Assembly: GCA_011390235.1 (NCBI GenBank)
Contig: JAABSS010000048.1
Location: 1-6,158 of the forward strand
Reading direction: 5' to 3'
Source of the DNA: Desulfotignum sp.
GTDB lineage: Bacteria > Desulfobacterota > Desulfobacteria > Desulfobacterales > Desulfobacteraceae
Length of the DNA stretch: 6,158 nt
Both the position numbers and the translations under genes were made by a program. The notes under the pieces are model-generated. The model saw only the letters and a list, made by a program, of their open reading frames with translations. It was not told the DNA's origin and searched no databases. This document shows, piece by piece, positions 1 to 5,573 of the stretch (position 1 is its first letter; the number at the start of each line of letters is the position of its first letter).

Positions 1-573
1 GAAATCCGCATGGATGACTGGGGCATCGATGTCCTTTACAGCGGCACCCAGAAATGCCTGTCCTGCCCGCCGGGACTTTCTCCGGTTTCCTTTTCACCGG
101 CGGCTGCGGCCGCCCTCCAGGCTAGGAAAACCAAAGTGCCCAACTGGTACCTGGATCTTTCTTTGATCATGAACTACTGGGAGGGTGCTACTCGGGCCTA
201 TCACCACACCGCCCCCGTCAATATGCTCTACGGCCTTTTTCAGGCACTTTTTCTGATCCTGGAAGAAGGTGAAACCAAAGTGTATGAGCGGCACATGGAA
301 AACCACAGGCGCCTGGTGCTGGCCCTGGATCAGCAGGGCATCCATATGGTGGTGGATGCCGCCTGCCGCCTGCCCATGCTTAACGCAGTGTATATTCCGG
401 ACGGGGTGGATGATGCAGCCGTCAGAAGCAGACTGCTCAAAACCCATAAAATTGAAATTGGTGCCGGGTTGGGGAATTTTGCCGGAAAAATCTGGCGCAT
501 CGGTCTCATGGGGCATACTGCCCGGTCAAAAAATGTGGACAAGCTTGCAGCGTCCCTGAAAACGGTATGCTGA
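1..573 (+). CDS. PLP-dependent class V aminotransferase, alanine/serine-glyoxylate type (5'-truncated)
   Basis: This is the C-terminal 190 codons of a fold-type I aminotransferase; the frame is open from base 1, so the ATG at base 10 is internal. Family enzymes move an amino group from serine or alanine to glyoxylate (or pyruvate) in the cytoplasm, using pyridoxal phosphate. Visible support: the PLP-lysine motif SGTQKCLSCPPG with the Schiff-base Lys at bases 52-54; the conserved YHHTAP segment (bases 199-216) followed by NMLYGL; CRLPMLNAVYIPDGVDD in the C-terminal domain; and KIEIGAGLG...GKIWRIGLMG, whose Arg (496-498) corresponds to the substrate-carboxylate-binding arginine of the family. 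The family is about 360-390 residues long, so roughly half is missing. The OFA transporter begins 46 bp downstream on the same strand, suggesting an operon. The family call is firm. The exact amino donor and acceptor (serine-glyoxylate, alanine-glyoxylate or another pair) cannot be decided here. Confidence 0.93.
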   Translation, partial: EIRMDDWGIDVLYSGTQKCLSCPPGLSPVSFSPAAAAALQARKTKVPNWYLDLSLIMNYWEGATRAYHHTAPVNMLYGLFQALFLILEEGETKVYERHMENHRRLVLALDQQGIHMVVDAACRLPMLNAVYIPDGVDDAAVRSRLLKTHKIEIGAGLGNFAGKIWRIGLMGHTARSKNVDKLAASLKTVC

Positions 574-587
574 CCTGAAACCCTATG

Positions 588-606
588 AGACAGGTCCGGC
601 CTGTCT
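588..606 (+). other. Small hairpin in the aminotransferase-transporter gap
   Basis: AGACAGG (588-594) and CCTGTCT (600-606) form a perfect 7-bp stem with a 5-base loop. It lies between the aminotransferase stop (573) and the transporter start (620). No T-run follows, so it is not a classical terminator. It could stabilise a processed mRNA end or affect translation of the transporter, which has no recognisable Shine-Dalgarno sequence. The role is inferred only from position. Confidence 0.4.
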
Positions 607-619
607 GGTACCTCCGCCC

Positions 620-1798
620 ATGCGATATCTTATTCTTGTGTCTGCCGTACTCATGCAGATCTGCCTCGGGGCCACCTATTCCTGGAGCGTCTATGTCCAG
701 CCCATCAAAACCCTGACAGGGCTTTCCCAGGGACCGGTACAGATTCCGTTTACCGTGTTTTATTTTGTGTTTCCTTTGACCATGATGATCGCCGGCGGTT
801 TTCTGCCAAAAATCGGTCCCAGGATCAGTGCCATGGCAGGGGGGCTGCTGTTCGGCGGCGGCTGGATTGTGGCAGGCCTGGGCAGCCACAACTTTGTGTT
901 CACTATTCTGGGAATCGGGGTTTTGGCAGGTATCGGGGCCGGCATGGCCTATATCGTACCCATTGCCGTGTGCATCCGCTGGTTTCCCCGATCCAAAGGC
1001 CTTGTTACCGGCATTGCCGTGGCCGGATTCGGCGGGGGGGCCGCCATGGTCAGCCAGGTGGGGGGCTTTCTCACCACTAGCCTCGGGTACACCCCGTTTC
1101 AGACATTTTATATCTTCGGCACCCTGTTTTTGTGCCTGGTGGTGCTGGCCGGCAGTGTGATGCAGTTTCCTGAAACCGCACAAACAATTGCGCCTTTGTC
1201 CGCCCTCAAACCGGGACAGGTGATGGGTCATGCCAATTTTCAACTGCTTTATCTGGCCATGTTCATGGGACTGGCTGCCGGATTTGCCGTGAATGCCAAC
1301 CTCAAGGAGATTTTTTCCGGAAACGGGCATGCAACAGAGATCGGCATCACCGCCGTATCCCTGTTCGCCCTGGCCAACGCCGCCGGCCGGGTGATCTGGG
1401 GGGCCTTATTTGATAGGATCAGATCATCCACGGCCATCCAGGCCAACCTTATCTGCCAGGCAGCTGTTCTGGCGGCCGCCCCGCTTCTCACCGGATCAGC
1501 CTGGGGATTCTGGGTGTTTGCCCTGATCACCGGATTCAACTATGGCGGGGTGCTGGTGATCTATGTGTCCAGTGCCGCCAGAAGCTGGGGGTCAGGCCAT
1601 ATCTCCCGGGTCTACGGCTGGCTGTTCACCGCCAACATCCCGGCTTCCCTGTCCCCCATTGCCGCCGGGATTGTATTTGATATCACCCGTGATTTCACCC
1701 CGGCCCTGGCCGGCCTGGCAGTCCTGCTTGCAGGCACGGTGCTTTTGATCCGGCAAAAATCCACTGTGATCAATGCCCGCATTTCTCCGTTGACATGA
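620..1798 (+). CDS. MFS transporter, oxalate/formate antiporter (OFA) family
   Basis: This complete 392-residue integral membrane protein should have 12 transmembrane helices. OFA-family carriers exchange or symport small carboxylates (oxalate, formate, and in other members various monocarboxylates) across the inner membrane. Recognisable features: the first helix with LGATYSWSVYVQPI (residues 16-29); the helix 2-3 loop GGFLPKIGPR (59-68), a version of the MFS motif A; the family-typical WFPRSKGLVTGIAVAGFGGGA (121-141) spanning helices 4-5; a central hydrophilic linker around 183-203; and the second-half motif-A copy GRVIWGALFDRI (256-267). Length is normal for the family. The ATG at 620 gives the expected OFA N-terminus, with the first helix starting almost at once. 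The upstream CCTCCGCCC contains no clear Shine-Dalgarno sequence. With the aminotransferase gene 46 bp upstream, a glyoxylate-, oxalate- or related acid-linked substrate is attractive but unproven. Confidence 0.9.
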   Translation: MRYLILVSAVLMQICLGATYSWSVYVQPIKTLTGLSQGPVQIPFTVFYFVFPLTMMIAGGFLPKIGPRISAMAGGLLFGGGWIVAGLGSHNFVFTILGIGVLAGIGAGMAYIVPIAVCIRWFPRSKGLVTGIAVAGFGGGAAMVSQVGGFLTTSLGYTPFQTFYIFGTLFLCLVVLAGSVMQFPETAQTIAPLSALKPGQVMGHANFQLLYLAMFMGLAAGFAVNANLKEIFSGNGHATEIGITAVSLFALANAAGRVIWGALFDRIRSSTAIQANLICQAAVLAAAPLLTGSAWGFWVFALITGFNYGGVLVIYVSSAARSWGSGHISRVYGWLFTANIPASLSPIAAGIVFDITRDFTPALAGLAVLLAGTVLLIRQKSTVINARISPLT

Positions 1799-1830
1799 GG
1801 TTTTCACCCCTGCCACGGCCGGGTTATTGA

Positions 1831-1861
1831 TTTACTTTCCCAACTGAACATGGTAGATAAT
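1831..1861 (+). promoter_or_regulatory. Possible sigma70-type promoter for the histidine kinase
   Basis: TTTACT (1831-1836, 4 of 6 matches to TTGACA) is followed after 19 bp by GATAAT (1856-1861, 5 of 6 matches to TATAAT). It lies in the 139-bp gap between the transporter and the kinase, the only non-coding space upstream of the kinase. The spacer is longer than the ideal 17 bp and the -35 element is weak, so this is only a candidate. Confidence 0.25.
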
Positions 1862-1937
1862 CTTTTGAGGATCCGGTATTCACAACATTTAGTACGTTTA
1901 GAGCACTGCTGGCAATTGATGCAACCCAGGCAAACGG

Positions 1938-3866
1938 ATGCAGGACAACATGTCATCTTCCAGTGAAAAATCCGGCAGAAAACCTGATGAATACGGCAGA
2001 CTCTACAAGGAAAGCCGCCTGGCCCGGAAGCGCCTGAACACATTGCTCAAATTTCTGGCTGATCCGGTTTTCGCCTTTTCGCTGGACAATACCGTGGAAT
2101 ATGTCAATCCGGCATTTGAAAGGGTTTTCGGCTGGACTCTCGCTGAAATAAAAGGCAAAAACATCAATTTTATTCCGCCCCACCTGCTTGGCCAGGCAAA
2201 GCAGGGAATGAGGCAGTTGTATTCAAACCGTACAGTGCTTGATTTTGAAACCCAGCGGTATACAAAGGACGGCCGGATTCTTGATATCATGATCAACGGT
2301 TCCATTTTGTATGATGAACATGACAACCCCATGGGACAGGTGTTGATCCTGCGGGATGTGACCGCTGAAAAACGCATGGCAAAAACCAACCAGACCATGT
2401 TCAGGATTTCCAATGCCCTGCATACCTATCATAAGCTGGGAGATCTAGTGGCCATCATTACTGCGGAAATCCAGAAACTGGTTTCGGTGGAAGGCGCGTT
2501 CATCCTTCTGGCGGATGAGAAAGCAGATGAATTGTATTTTTTTTCTGCGAAATTCAAGGATGCAGCATCCGGCAGCAAGTTCAATAAAATACGGTTTTCC
2601 GCCGAGCAGGGGGTGTCCGGCCATGTCTACAAGACCGGCCGCCCATTGCTGATTCCGGATATTTCACAATGCGATTTTTATCTGAGACGGGTGGATGAGG
2701 AAACCGATCTGGTGGCAGAAAATATGCTGTCCGTTCCCATCAAGCTCAAAGATCGGGTCATCGGGGTGGTGTCGGTGGTGAACAAACTCCAGGGGCACTT
2801 TGATAACACTGACACCGACCAGTTGATGATGGTGGCCAGCACGGTGGCCCTGCCCATTGAAAATACCCGGATCCATGAGGAACTGGAGCAGTCCTATGCA
2901 GATCTGAAAGTTTTGAACCAGGCAAAGGACAAGGTCATCAACCATCTGGCCCATGAATTGAAAACCCCGGTGTCTGTGGTGGATGCCGCCATGAAACTTT
3001 TGTCCAAAAAGCTGGCGGCCAGGGGCATACATGATGCCCACATGGAAAAGATCGTTTCCCGGGGCAGAAGAAATCTTGCCAGGATCCTGGACATCCAGTA
3101 TGAAGTGGAAGACCTGCTGAAAAAAAAAGAATTTGCCGCCTACCATATTCTGAGCAGGCTGTTCGCTGCCTGCAAAGACCAGTTTGTGCTGCTGGCGGAA
3201 AGCCACACCCAAAACACCGCTGTCCTGGATGCGGTGCATAAGGCCATTGAAACCCTTTTCGGCCCGGCCCGGCTGGAAAACCAGACCATTTTTCTGGACA
3301 ACTATATTACACAGCACCTGAAAAAAATTGCACCGGATATTGCTTTTCGCCGGTGTGCCATAAACACCCGTCTGGATTCCGACCTGCCCGTGCATATTCC
3401 CGGGGAGATTCTGGATATCATTGTCACCGGTCTTATCCGCAATGCCATTGAATACACCCCGGACGGCGGTCAGATCGACATCATTGTCAGCGGCACCAAA
3501 ACCCATCCGGAACTGGTGATCAAAGATTACGGCATCGGGTTCACCAGAGAAAACCTGCATCTGATTTTTGAAAATTATTTTACCCCGCCCGTCTCAGGTG
3601 AATACACCACCAAAACTCCCTATGCCTTCAATGCCGGGGGCAGGGGGTTTGATCTGCTGCGCATAAAGCTGTTTTCCGAACGGTTTGATTTTACTTTTAA
3701 AATTGATTCCTTCAGGTGCGCCTTTATTCCGGCAGACACAGATCTTTGTCCGGGAAACATCCGGCGCTGTGGTTTCTGTACAGCACCGGATGACTGTCTT
3801 GCTTCCGGGGGAACCTCTGTCCGTCTTATTTTTTTTTCTGGTGGTCCCTGCCCAGATGAAAATTGA
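1938..3866 (+). CDS. Cytoplasmic PAS-GAF sensor histidine kinase with C-terminal four-cysteine motif
   Basis: This 642-residue sensor kinase has no signal peptide or transmembrane segment, so it should sense an intracellular cue. Domain order: a basic N-terminal helix (about 15-37); PAS (about 38-145, with FSLDNTVEYVNPAFERVFGW and ILRDVTAEKR); GAF (about 160-308); a coiled-coil linker (310-332); a HisKA dimerisation helix with phospho-acceptor His339 in HLAHELKTP; and HATPase_c with N-box Asn502 (LIRNAIEYTPDGG), G1 box DYGIG (530-534) and G2 box GGRGFDLL (567-574). His339 to Asn502 is 163 residues, about 50 more than in a typical kinase such as EnvZ, implying an insert around 400-470. Just before the last beta strand lies C604-X6-C611-X2-C614-X5-C620, a possible metal or redox site. 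No response regulator is encoded nearby, so it is an orphan here. The start is ambiguous: ATG 1938 has a weak ribosome site, whereas ATG 1950 is preceded by AGGA at 4-base spacing. Confidence 0.92.
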   Translation: MQDNMSSSSEKSGRKPDEYGRLYKESRLARKRLNTLLKFLADPVFAFSLDNTVEYVNPAFERVFGWTLAEIKGKNINFIPPHLLGQAKQGMRQLYSNRTVLDFETQRYTKDGRILDIMINGSILYDEHDNPMGQVLILRDVTAEKRMAKTNQTMFRISNALHTYHKLGDLVAIITAEIQKLVSVEGAFILLADEKADELYFFSAKFKDAASGSKFNKIRFSAEQGVSGHVYKTGRPLLIPDISQCDFYLRRVDEETDLVAENMLSVPIKLKDRVIGVVSVVNKLQGHFDNTDTDQLMMVASTVALPIENTRIHEELEQSYADLKVLNQAKDKVINHLAHELKTPVSVVDAAMKLLSKKLAARGIHDAHMEKIVSRGRRNLARILDIQYEVEDLLKKKEFAAYHILSRLFAACKDQFVLLAESHTQNTAVLDAVHKAIETLFGPARLENQTIFLDNYITQHLKKIAPDIAFRRCAINTRLDSDLPVHIPGEILDIIVTGLIRNAIEYTPDGGQIDIIVSGTKTHPELVIKDYGIGFTRENLHLIFENYFTPPVSGEYTTKTPYAFNAGGRGFDLLRIKLFSERFDFTFKIDSFRCAFIPADTDLCPGNIRRCGFCTAPDDCLASGGTSVRLIFFSGGPCPDEN

Positions 3867-4029
3867 TCCAGGAGGAGGTTTTGTTCAATTCTTTGAATTT
3901 TTCCACATCATATCCCAGCTGGGTGATGAGAAAAATGAAAAAAACCATGGTTTACACATTTTCGGGGCCATACCTGTTTTTTTGCTGCAAAGTATTTGCC
4001 CCCGGGCCGGGTATATCCTGTTTATTTAT
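3867..4029 (+). other. Non-coding spacer after the kinase
   Basis: No convincing gene or strong terminator is visible here. It opens with a perfect purine-rich AGGAGGAGG (3870-3878), which is followed by no good ATG or GTG start. It also contains two perfect palindromes, CCCAGCTGGG (3914-3923) and AAACCATGGTTT (3942-3953), and the GC-rich CCCCCGGGCCGGG near 3999-4011. A 50-codon frame from TTG 3881 to the TGA at 4031-4033 exists, but its composition is not protein-like enough to call. Confidence 0.4.
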
Positions 4030-4043
4030 TTGACAATTGTTAA
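4030..4043 (+). promoter_or_regulatory. Operator-like palindrome overlapping the -35 box (site 1)
   Basis: TTGACAATTGTTAA is a near-perfect 14-bp inverted repeat centred on AATT, with only positions 3 and 12 breaking the symmetry. Size and AT-rich symmetric form suit a winged-helix dimer of the MarR family, whose gene is the second in this operon. A protein bound here would block the -35 element. Binding by the local MarR protein is inferred. Confidence 0.55.
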
Positions 4044-4057
4044 TCTTTGGGTAAAAT
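4030..4057 (+). promoter_or_regulatory. Strong sigma70-type promoter for the flavoprotein-marR operon
   Basis: A perfect TTGACA (-35, 4030-4035) is separated by 16 bp from TAAAAT (-10, 4052-4057; 5 of 6 matches). It lies about 65 bp upstream of the flavoprotein start and on the same strand. The -35 box is embedded in an operator-like palindrome, so the promoter is probably repressible. The identification rests on direct match to consensus and on position. Confidence 0.75.
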
Positions 4058-4070
4058 AGACAATCGTTTA
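4057..4070 (+). promoter_or_regulatory. Operator-like repeat at the transcription start (site 2)
   Basis: TAGACAATCGTTTA matches site 1 at 11 of 14 positions in the same orientation and starts exactly 27 bp later. It begins at the last base of the -10 box and covers the expected transcription start. It is less symmetric than site 1, as expected for a weaker second operator. Two copies bracketing a core promoter suggest repression by steric exclusion. Confidence 0.5.
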
Positions 4071-4110
4071 ATAAATAACTGTGGAAGGTAGCGCCCCTGT
4101 CCACAAAAAC

Positions 4111-4115
4111 AGGAG
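4111..4115 (+). promoter_or_regulatory. Ribosome-binding site that sets the flavoprotein start
   Basis: AGGAG lies directly against the ATG at 4116 (no spacer) but 6 bases before the in-frame ATG at 4122. Only the second spacing is workable, so translation should begin at 4122. Confidence 0.8.
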
Positions 4116-4121
4116 ATGACA

Positions 4122-4688
4122 ATGAAGATTCTGACCTTACAGGGTAGTGCCCGGAAAAAAGGCAATACCGCAAATGTGCTTGGCTGGGTGGAAGAGGAAC
4201 TCTCCCGCCAGGCCCATGAAGTTACCGGTATCTACCTTCACGGAAAAAATCTGAACGGCTGCATGGGCTGTGCCAAATGCAAAGAGGTTCCAGATGATGT
4301 GGGATGTGTGCAGAAAGATGATGTTCCGGAAATTCTGGGCCGGATGGTGGCAGCCGATCTGGTGGTGTTTGCCTCTCCGTTGTATTTCTGGGGTGTATCT
4401 GCCCAGCTCAAGGCAGTTATCGACAGGACTTACAGCCTTTATACCCGTTACCATGAACCAGACCATGCCTCTTTACTGGAAGGCCGGCGCCAGGCCCTTC
4501 TGGTAACCGGGGGCGGGGGCTGGGACAACAATGCCGAGGCAGCCTTTACAGCCTTTGGCCGGATGCAGAAACCCCATAAAACCATCCACAGCGGAACACT
4601 GTATATAGGCAAATGCACCACCCCCGAAGCGATGGATGCATCCGTCCGGGAACAGGCAGCTGCATTTGCCCGGCAGATAACAGCATAA
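4122..4688 (+). CDS. Flavodoxin-fold NAD(P)H-dependent FMN reductase / iron-sulfur flavoprotein-like protein
   Basis: This is a 188-residue cytoplasmic flavoprotein of the NADPH-dependent FMN reductase / flavodoxin-like superfamily. It begins with a beta strand and FMN-phosphate loop (MKILTLQGSARKKGNTA, residues 1-17), followed by the family segment ADLVVFASPLYFWGVSAQLKAVIDR (78-102) and a third flavin-contacting loop VTGGGGWDNN (128-137). Between them lies C47-X2-C50-X2-C53-X8-C62. This resembles the compact cysteine motif that binds a 4Fe-4S cluster in archaeal and bacterial iron-sulfur flavoproteins (Isf), although the last spacing is slightly longer than their usual 4-7. It may therefore carry FMN plus an Fe-S cluster and act in electron transfer, or in reduction of quinones, oxygen species or xenobiotics. 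The start follows the AGGAG spacing; the ATG at 4116 would add two residues. A MarR gene follows after 34 bp, and the shared promoter carries operator-like sites. Substrate unknown. Confidence 0.88.
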   Translation: MKILTLQGSARKKGNTANVLGWVEEELSRQAHEVTGIYLHGKNLNGCMGCAKCKEVPDDVGCVQKDDVPEILGRMVAADLVVFASPLYFWGVSAQLKAVIDRTYSLYTRYHEPDHASLLEGRRQALLVTGGGGWDNNAEAAFTAFGRMQKPHKTIHSGTLYIGKCTTPEAMDASVREQAAAFARQITA

Positions 4689-4707
4689 CACAGGTTACAC
4701 AGTAGAT

Positions 4708-4711
4708 AAGG
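4708..4711 (+). promoter_or_regulatory. Ribosome-binding site bearing on the marR start
   Basis: AAGG lies 5 bases before TTG 4717 and 11 bases before ATG 4723, both in frame. Spacing favours the TTG and codon preference favours the ATG. The two choices differ by only two residues (Met-Pro). Confidence 0.4.
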
Positions 4712-4722
4712 TTTTTTTGCCC

Positions 4723-5235
4723 ATGGAAGAAAACATCAGTATGCAGATCATGATGCGGTTGCGGCAGATCATTCAGGAAATGTCCAGACACTCAAAGCAG
4801 CTCCAGGAAAAATACAAGATCACCCTGCCCCAGCTGATCTGCCTCAAAGAGGTTGCAGACCACGGCCCTATTGCCATTGGCGCCTTAACCCAGATTGTCT
4901 TTATCAACAATTCAACGGTCACCGGCATCATCGATCGTCTGGAAACCCGCAAACTGGTCCAGCGGGTCAGGATCAGCAAGGACCGCAGACAGGTGCATGT
5001 GGAAATCACCCAGGCCGGTCTGAATTTTCTTGAGGACGCCCCCACCCCGATTCACCACAGATTCATGGAAAAACTCGAAAAGATGAAACCCAAGGATGTT
5101 TCCGTGCTTTTGTGGGGACTTGAGCTGCTGGTGGATATGCTGGGCCAGACCGATCTTGGTTCCAGTGCTCCCCAGCCGCCCAAGCATGTCATGCATCCGG
5201 AAGAAGACCTGGCAGATCCCAACGGAAATATTTAG
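4723..5235 (+). CDS. MarR-family winged-helix transcriptional regulator
   Basis: This protein of 170 residues (172 if the TTG at 4717 is used) has the MarR layout. An N-terminal dimerisation helix (about 3-30) precedes the winged helix-turn-helix: LPQLICLKEVADHGPIAIGAL (35-55), recognition helix NNSTVTGIIDRLETRKLVQR (62-81) and wing RISKDRRQVHVEIT (83-96), which contains the family-typical Asp-Arg-Arg (87-89). C-terminal helices (about 107-142) complete the dimer interface. The last 25 residues, rich in Pro and acidic residues, are a low-complexity extension beyond the usual domain. MarR proteins are dimeric repressors released by small ligands or by cysteine oxidation; Cys40 is the only cysteine. 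The gene lies 34 bp behind the flavoprotein gene, presumably in the same transcript, and the two operator-like sites at that promoter point to autoregulation. The actual ligand and target set cannot be read from sequence. Confidence 0.92.
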   Translation: MEENISMQIMMRLRQIIQEMSRHSKQLQEKYKITLPQLICLKEVADHGPIAIGALTQIVFINNSTVTGIIDRLETRKLVQRVRISKDRRQVHVEITQAGLNFLEDAPTPIHHRFMEKLEKMKPKDVSVLLWGLELLVDMLGQTDLGSSAPQPPKHVMHPEEDLADPNGNI

Positions 5236-5258
5236 TCCCGGTATTTTTTAGATTTTTC

Positions 5259-5288
5259 TTGACAAAGCCATTCCAGCTATAGTATTTA
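5259..5288 (+). promoter_or_regulatory. Candidate promoter for the mttB-like gene
   Basis: A perfect TTGACA (5259-5264) is followed by AT-rich sequence with two possible -10 boxes: TAGTAT at 15-bp spacing (5280-5285) or TATTTA at 18-bp spacing (5283-5288). Neither is ideal. It would give a leader of about 270-280 nucleotides before the mttB-like start, with the inverted repeats just downstream of the start site. Confidence 0.4.
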
Positions 5289-5297
5289 TGTATAAAT

Positions 5298-5317
5298 ATA
5301 TTTTGAGTAGAAAATAT
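5298..5317 (+). repeat. AT-rich inverted repeat
   Basis: ATATTTT (5298-5304) and AAAATAT (5311-5317) are perfect inverted arms around the 6-base spacer GAGTAG. In such AT-rich DNA this could arise by chance. It sits immediately beside the stronger inverted repeat at 5320-5340. Confidence 0.35.
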
Positions 5318-5319
5318 TT

Positions 5320-5340
5320 TATCATGTAAATACCATGATA
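5320..5340 (+). promoter_or_regulatory. Operator-like inverted repeat TATCATG-N7-CATGATA
   Basis: TATCATG (5320-5326) and CATGATA (5334-5340) are perfect 7-bp arms separated by 7 bases. The 21-bp span with roughly two-turn symmetry is typical of a site for a dimeric regulator. It lies downstream of the promoter candidate and upstream of the mttB-like gene. It does not resemble the sites at 4030 and 4057, so a regulator other than the local MarR would be expected. Confidence 0.45.
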
Positions 5341-5463
5341 GTAATTTTCTAACAAAAAATTAACTTGTCCTGCAGTACCTGATATTCCACCAGGGTAACT
5401 TTCATTTGCAGGCATTTTTTTGTCCGGCACCAGGGCCGGTCTTCATAACCTAACTCGAAAAAC

Positions 5464-5468
5464 AGGAG
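5464..5468 (+). promoter_or_regulatory. Strong ribosome-binding site of the leader ORF
   Basis: AGGAG stands 8 bases before ATG 5477, the best-formed ribosome site in this spacer. The frame it serves closes after nine codons, which is why it stands out. Confidence 0.55.
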
Positions 5469-5476
5469 ACAGCACC

Positions 5477-5506
5477 ATGAAAGATTTTTCATTATGGAAG
5501 ATTTGA
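5477..5506 (+). CDS. Nine-residue leader ORF (MKDFSLWKI)
   Basis: This ATG has an optimal AGGAG at 8-base spacing, but the frame ends at TGA after nine codons. It may be a real leader peptide that tunes ribosome loading on the mttB-like message, a decayed gene start, or the result of a lost base. A second frame, ATG 5494 to TAA 5587-5589 (MEDLTALPDDVESENSITKP... , 31 residues), overlaps both this ORF and the mttB start but has no ribosome site of its own. One extra base in the T5 run near 5483-5487 would join the two frames. Coding status is uncertain. Confidence 0.3.
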   Translation: MKDFSLWKI

Positions 5507-5573
5507 CTGCCCTGCCTGATGACGTGGAATCTGAAAACAGTATTACCAAACCAAAAAAAAGGGAGAAAACATT

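Larger units (their letters stand above)
5236..5573 (+). other. 338-bp AT-rich intergenic/leader region upstream of the mttB-like gene
   Basis: Between the marR stop and the mttB-like start there is no ordinary gene. The first third is strongly AT-rich and holds a TTGACA box (5259-5264) and two inverted repeats (5298-5317 and 5320-5340). The middle holds an 8-base direct repeat, CACCAGGG, at 5389-5396 and 5428-5435, and a small GC hairpin, CCGGC/GCCGG (5424-5439). The last part holds a well-placed ribosome site with a 9-codon ORF, then a 31-codon ORF overlapping the mttB start. No B12-box-like or other riboswitch consensus was recognised by eye. No good terminator for the marR operon was seen. 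Confidence 0.6.

Noticed and set aside
506..1330. 274-codon ORF on the minus strand
   Set aside because: It lies opposite the well-supported OFA transporter. Its translation is rich in His, Gln and Gly with no domain pattern, as expected for the mirror of a GC-rich membrane-protein gene.
1909..1924. Possible sigma54 promoter (CTGGCA...TGCA) before the kinase
   Set aside because: The GG and GC elements start 10 bases apart instead of the required 12, so it cannot serve as a -24/-12 promoter.
2664..3560. 298-codon ORF on the minus strand
   Set aside because: It is fully antisense to the GAF, HisKA and ATPase regions of the kinase, whose motifs are intact. The antisense product has no recognisable motif.
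3914..3953. Palindromes CCCAGCTGGG and AAACCATGGTTT as operators
   Set aside because: Both are perfect but short, unrelated to each other, and far upstream of the promoter at 4030. Chance occurrence is likely.
3685..4059. 124-codon + strand ORF overlapping the kinase end
   Set aside because: It starts inside the kinase ATPase domain and ends within the next promoter. It has no good ribosome site and no family features.
5424..5439. CCGGC/GCCGG hairpin as a terminator of the marR operon
   Set aside because: The stem is only 5 bp and the T-run lies before rather than after it on the + strand. On the minus strand no T-run follows either.
5236..5573. Cobalamin riboswitch ahead of the corrinoid methyltransferase
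   Set aside because: It was considered because of the B12-dependent pathway, but no B12-box-like consensus or matching stem arrangement could be seen. A covariance-model search (Rfam RF00174) would settle it.
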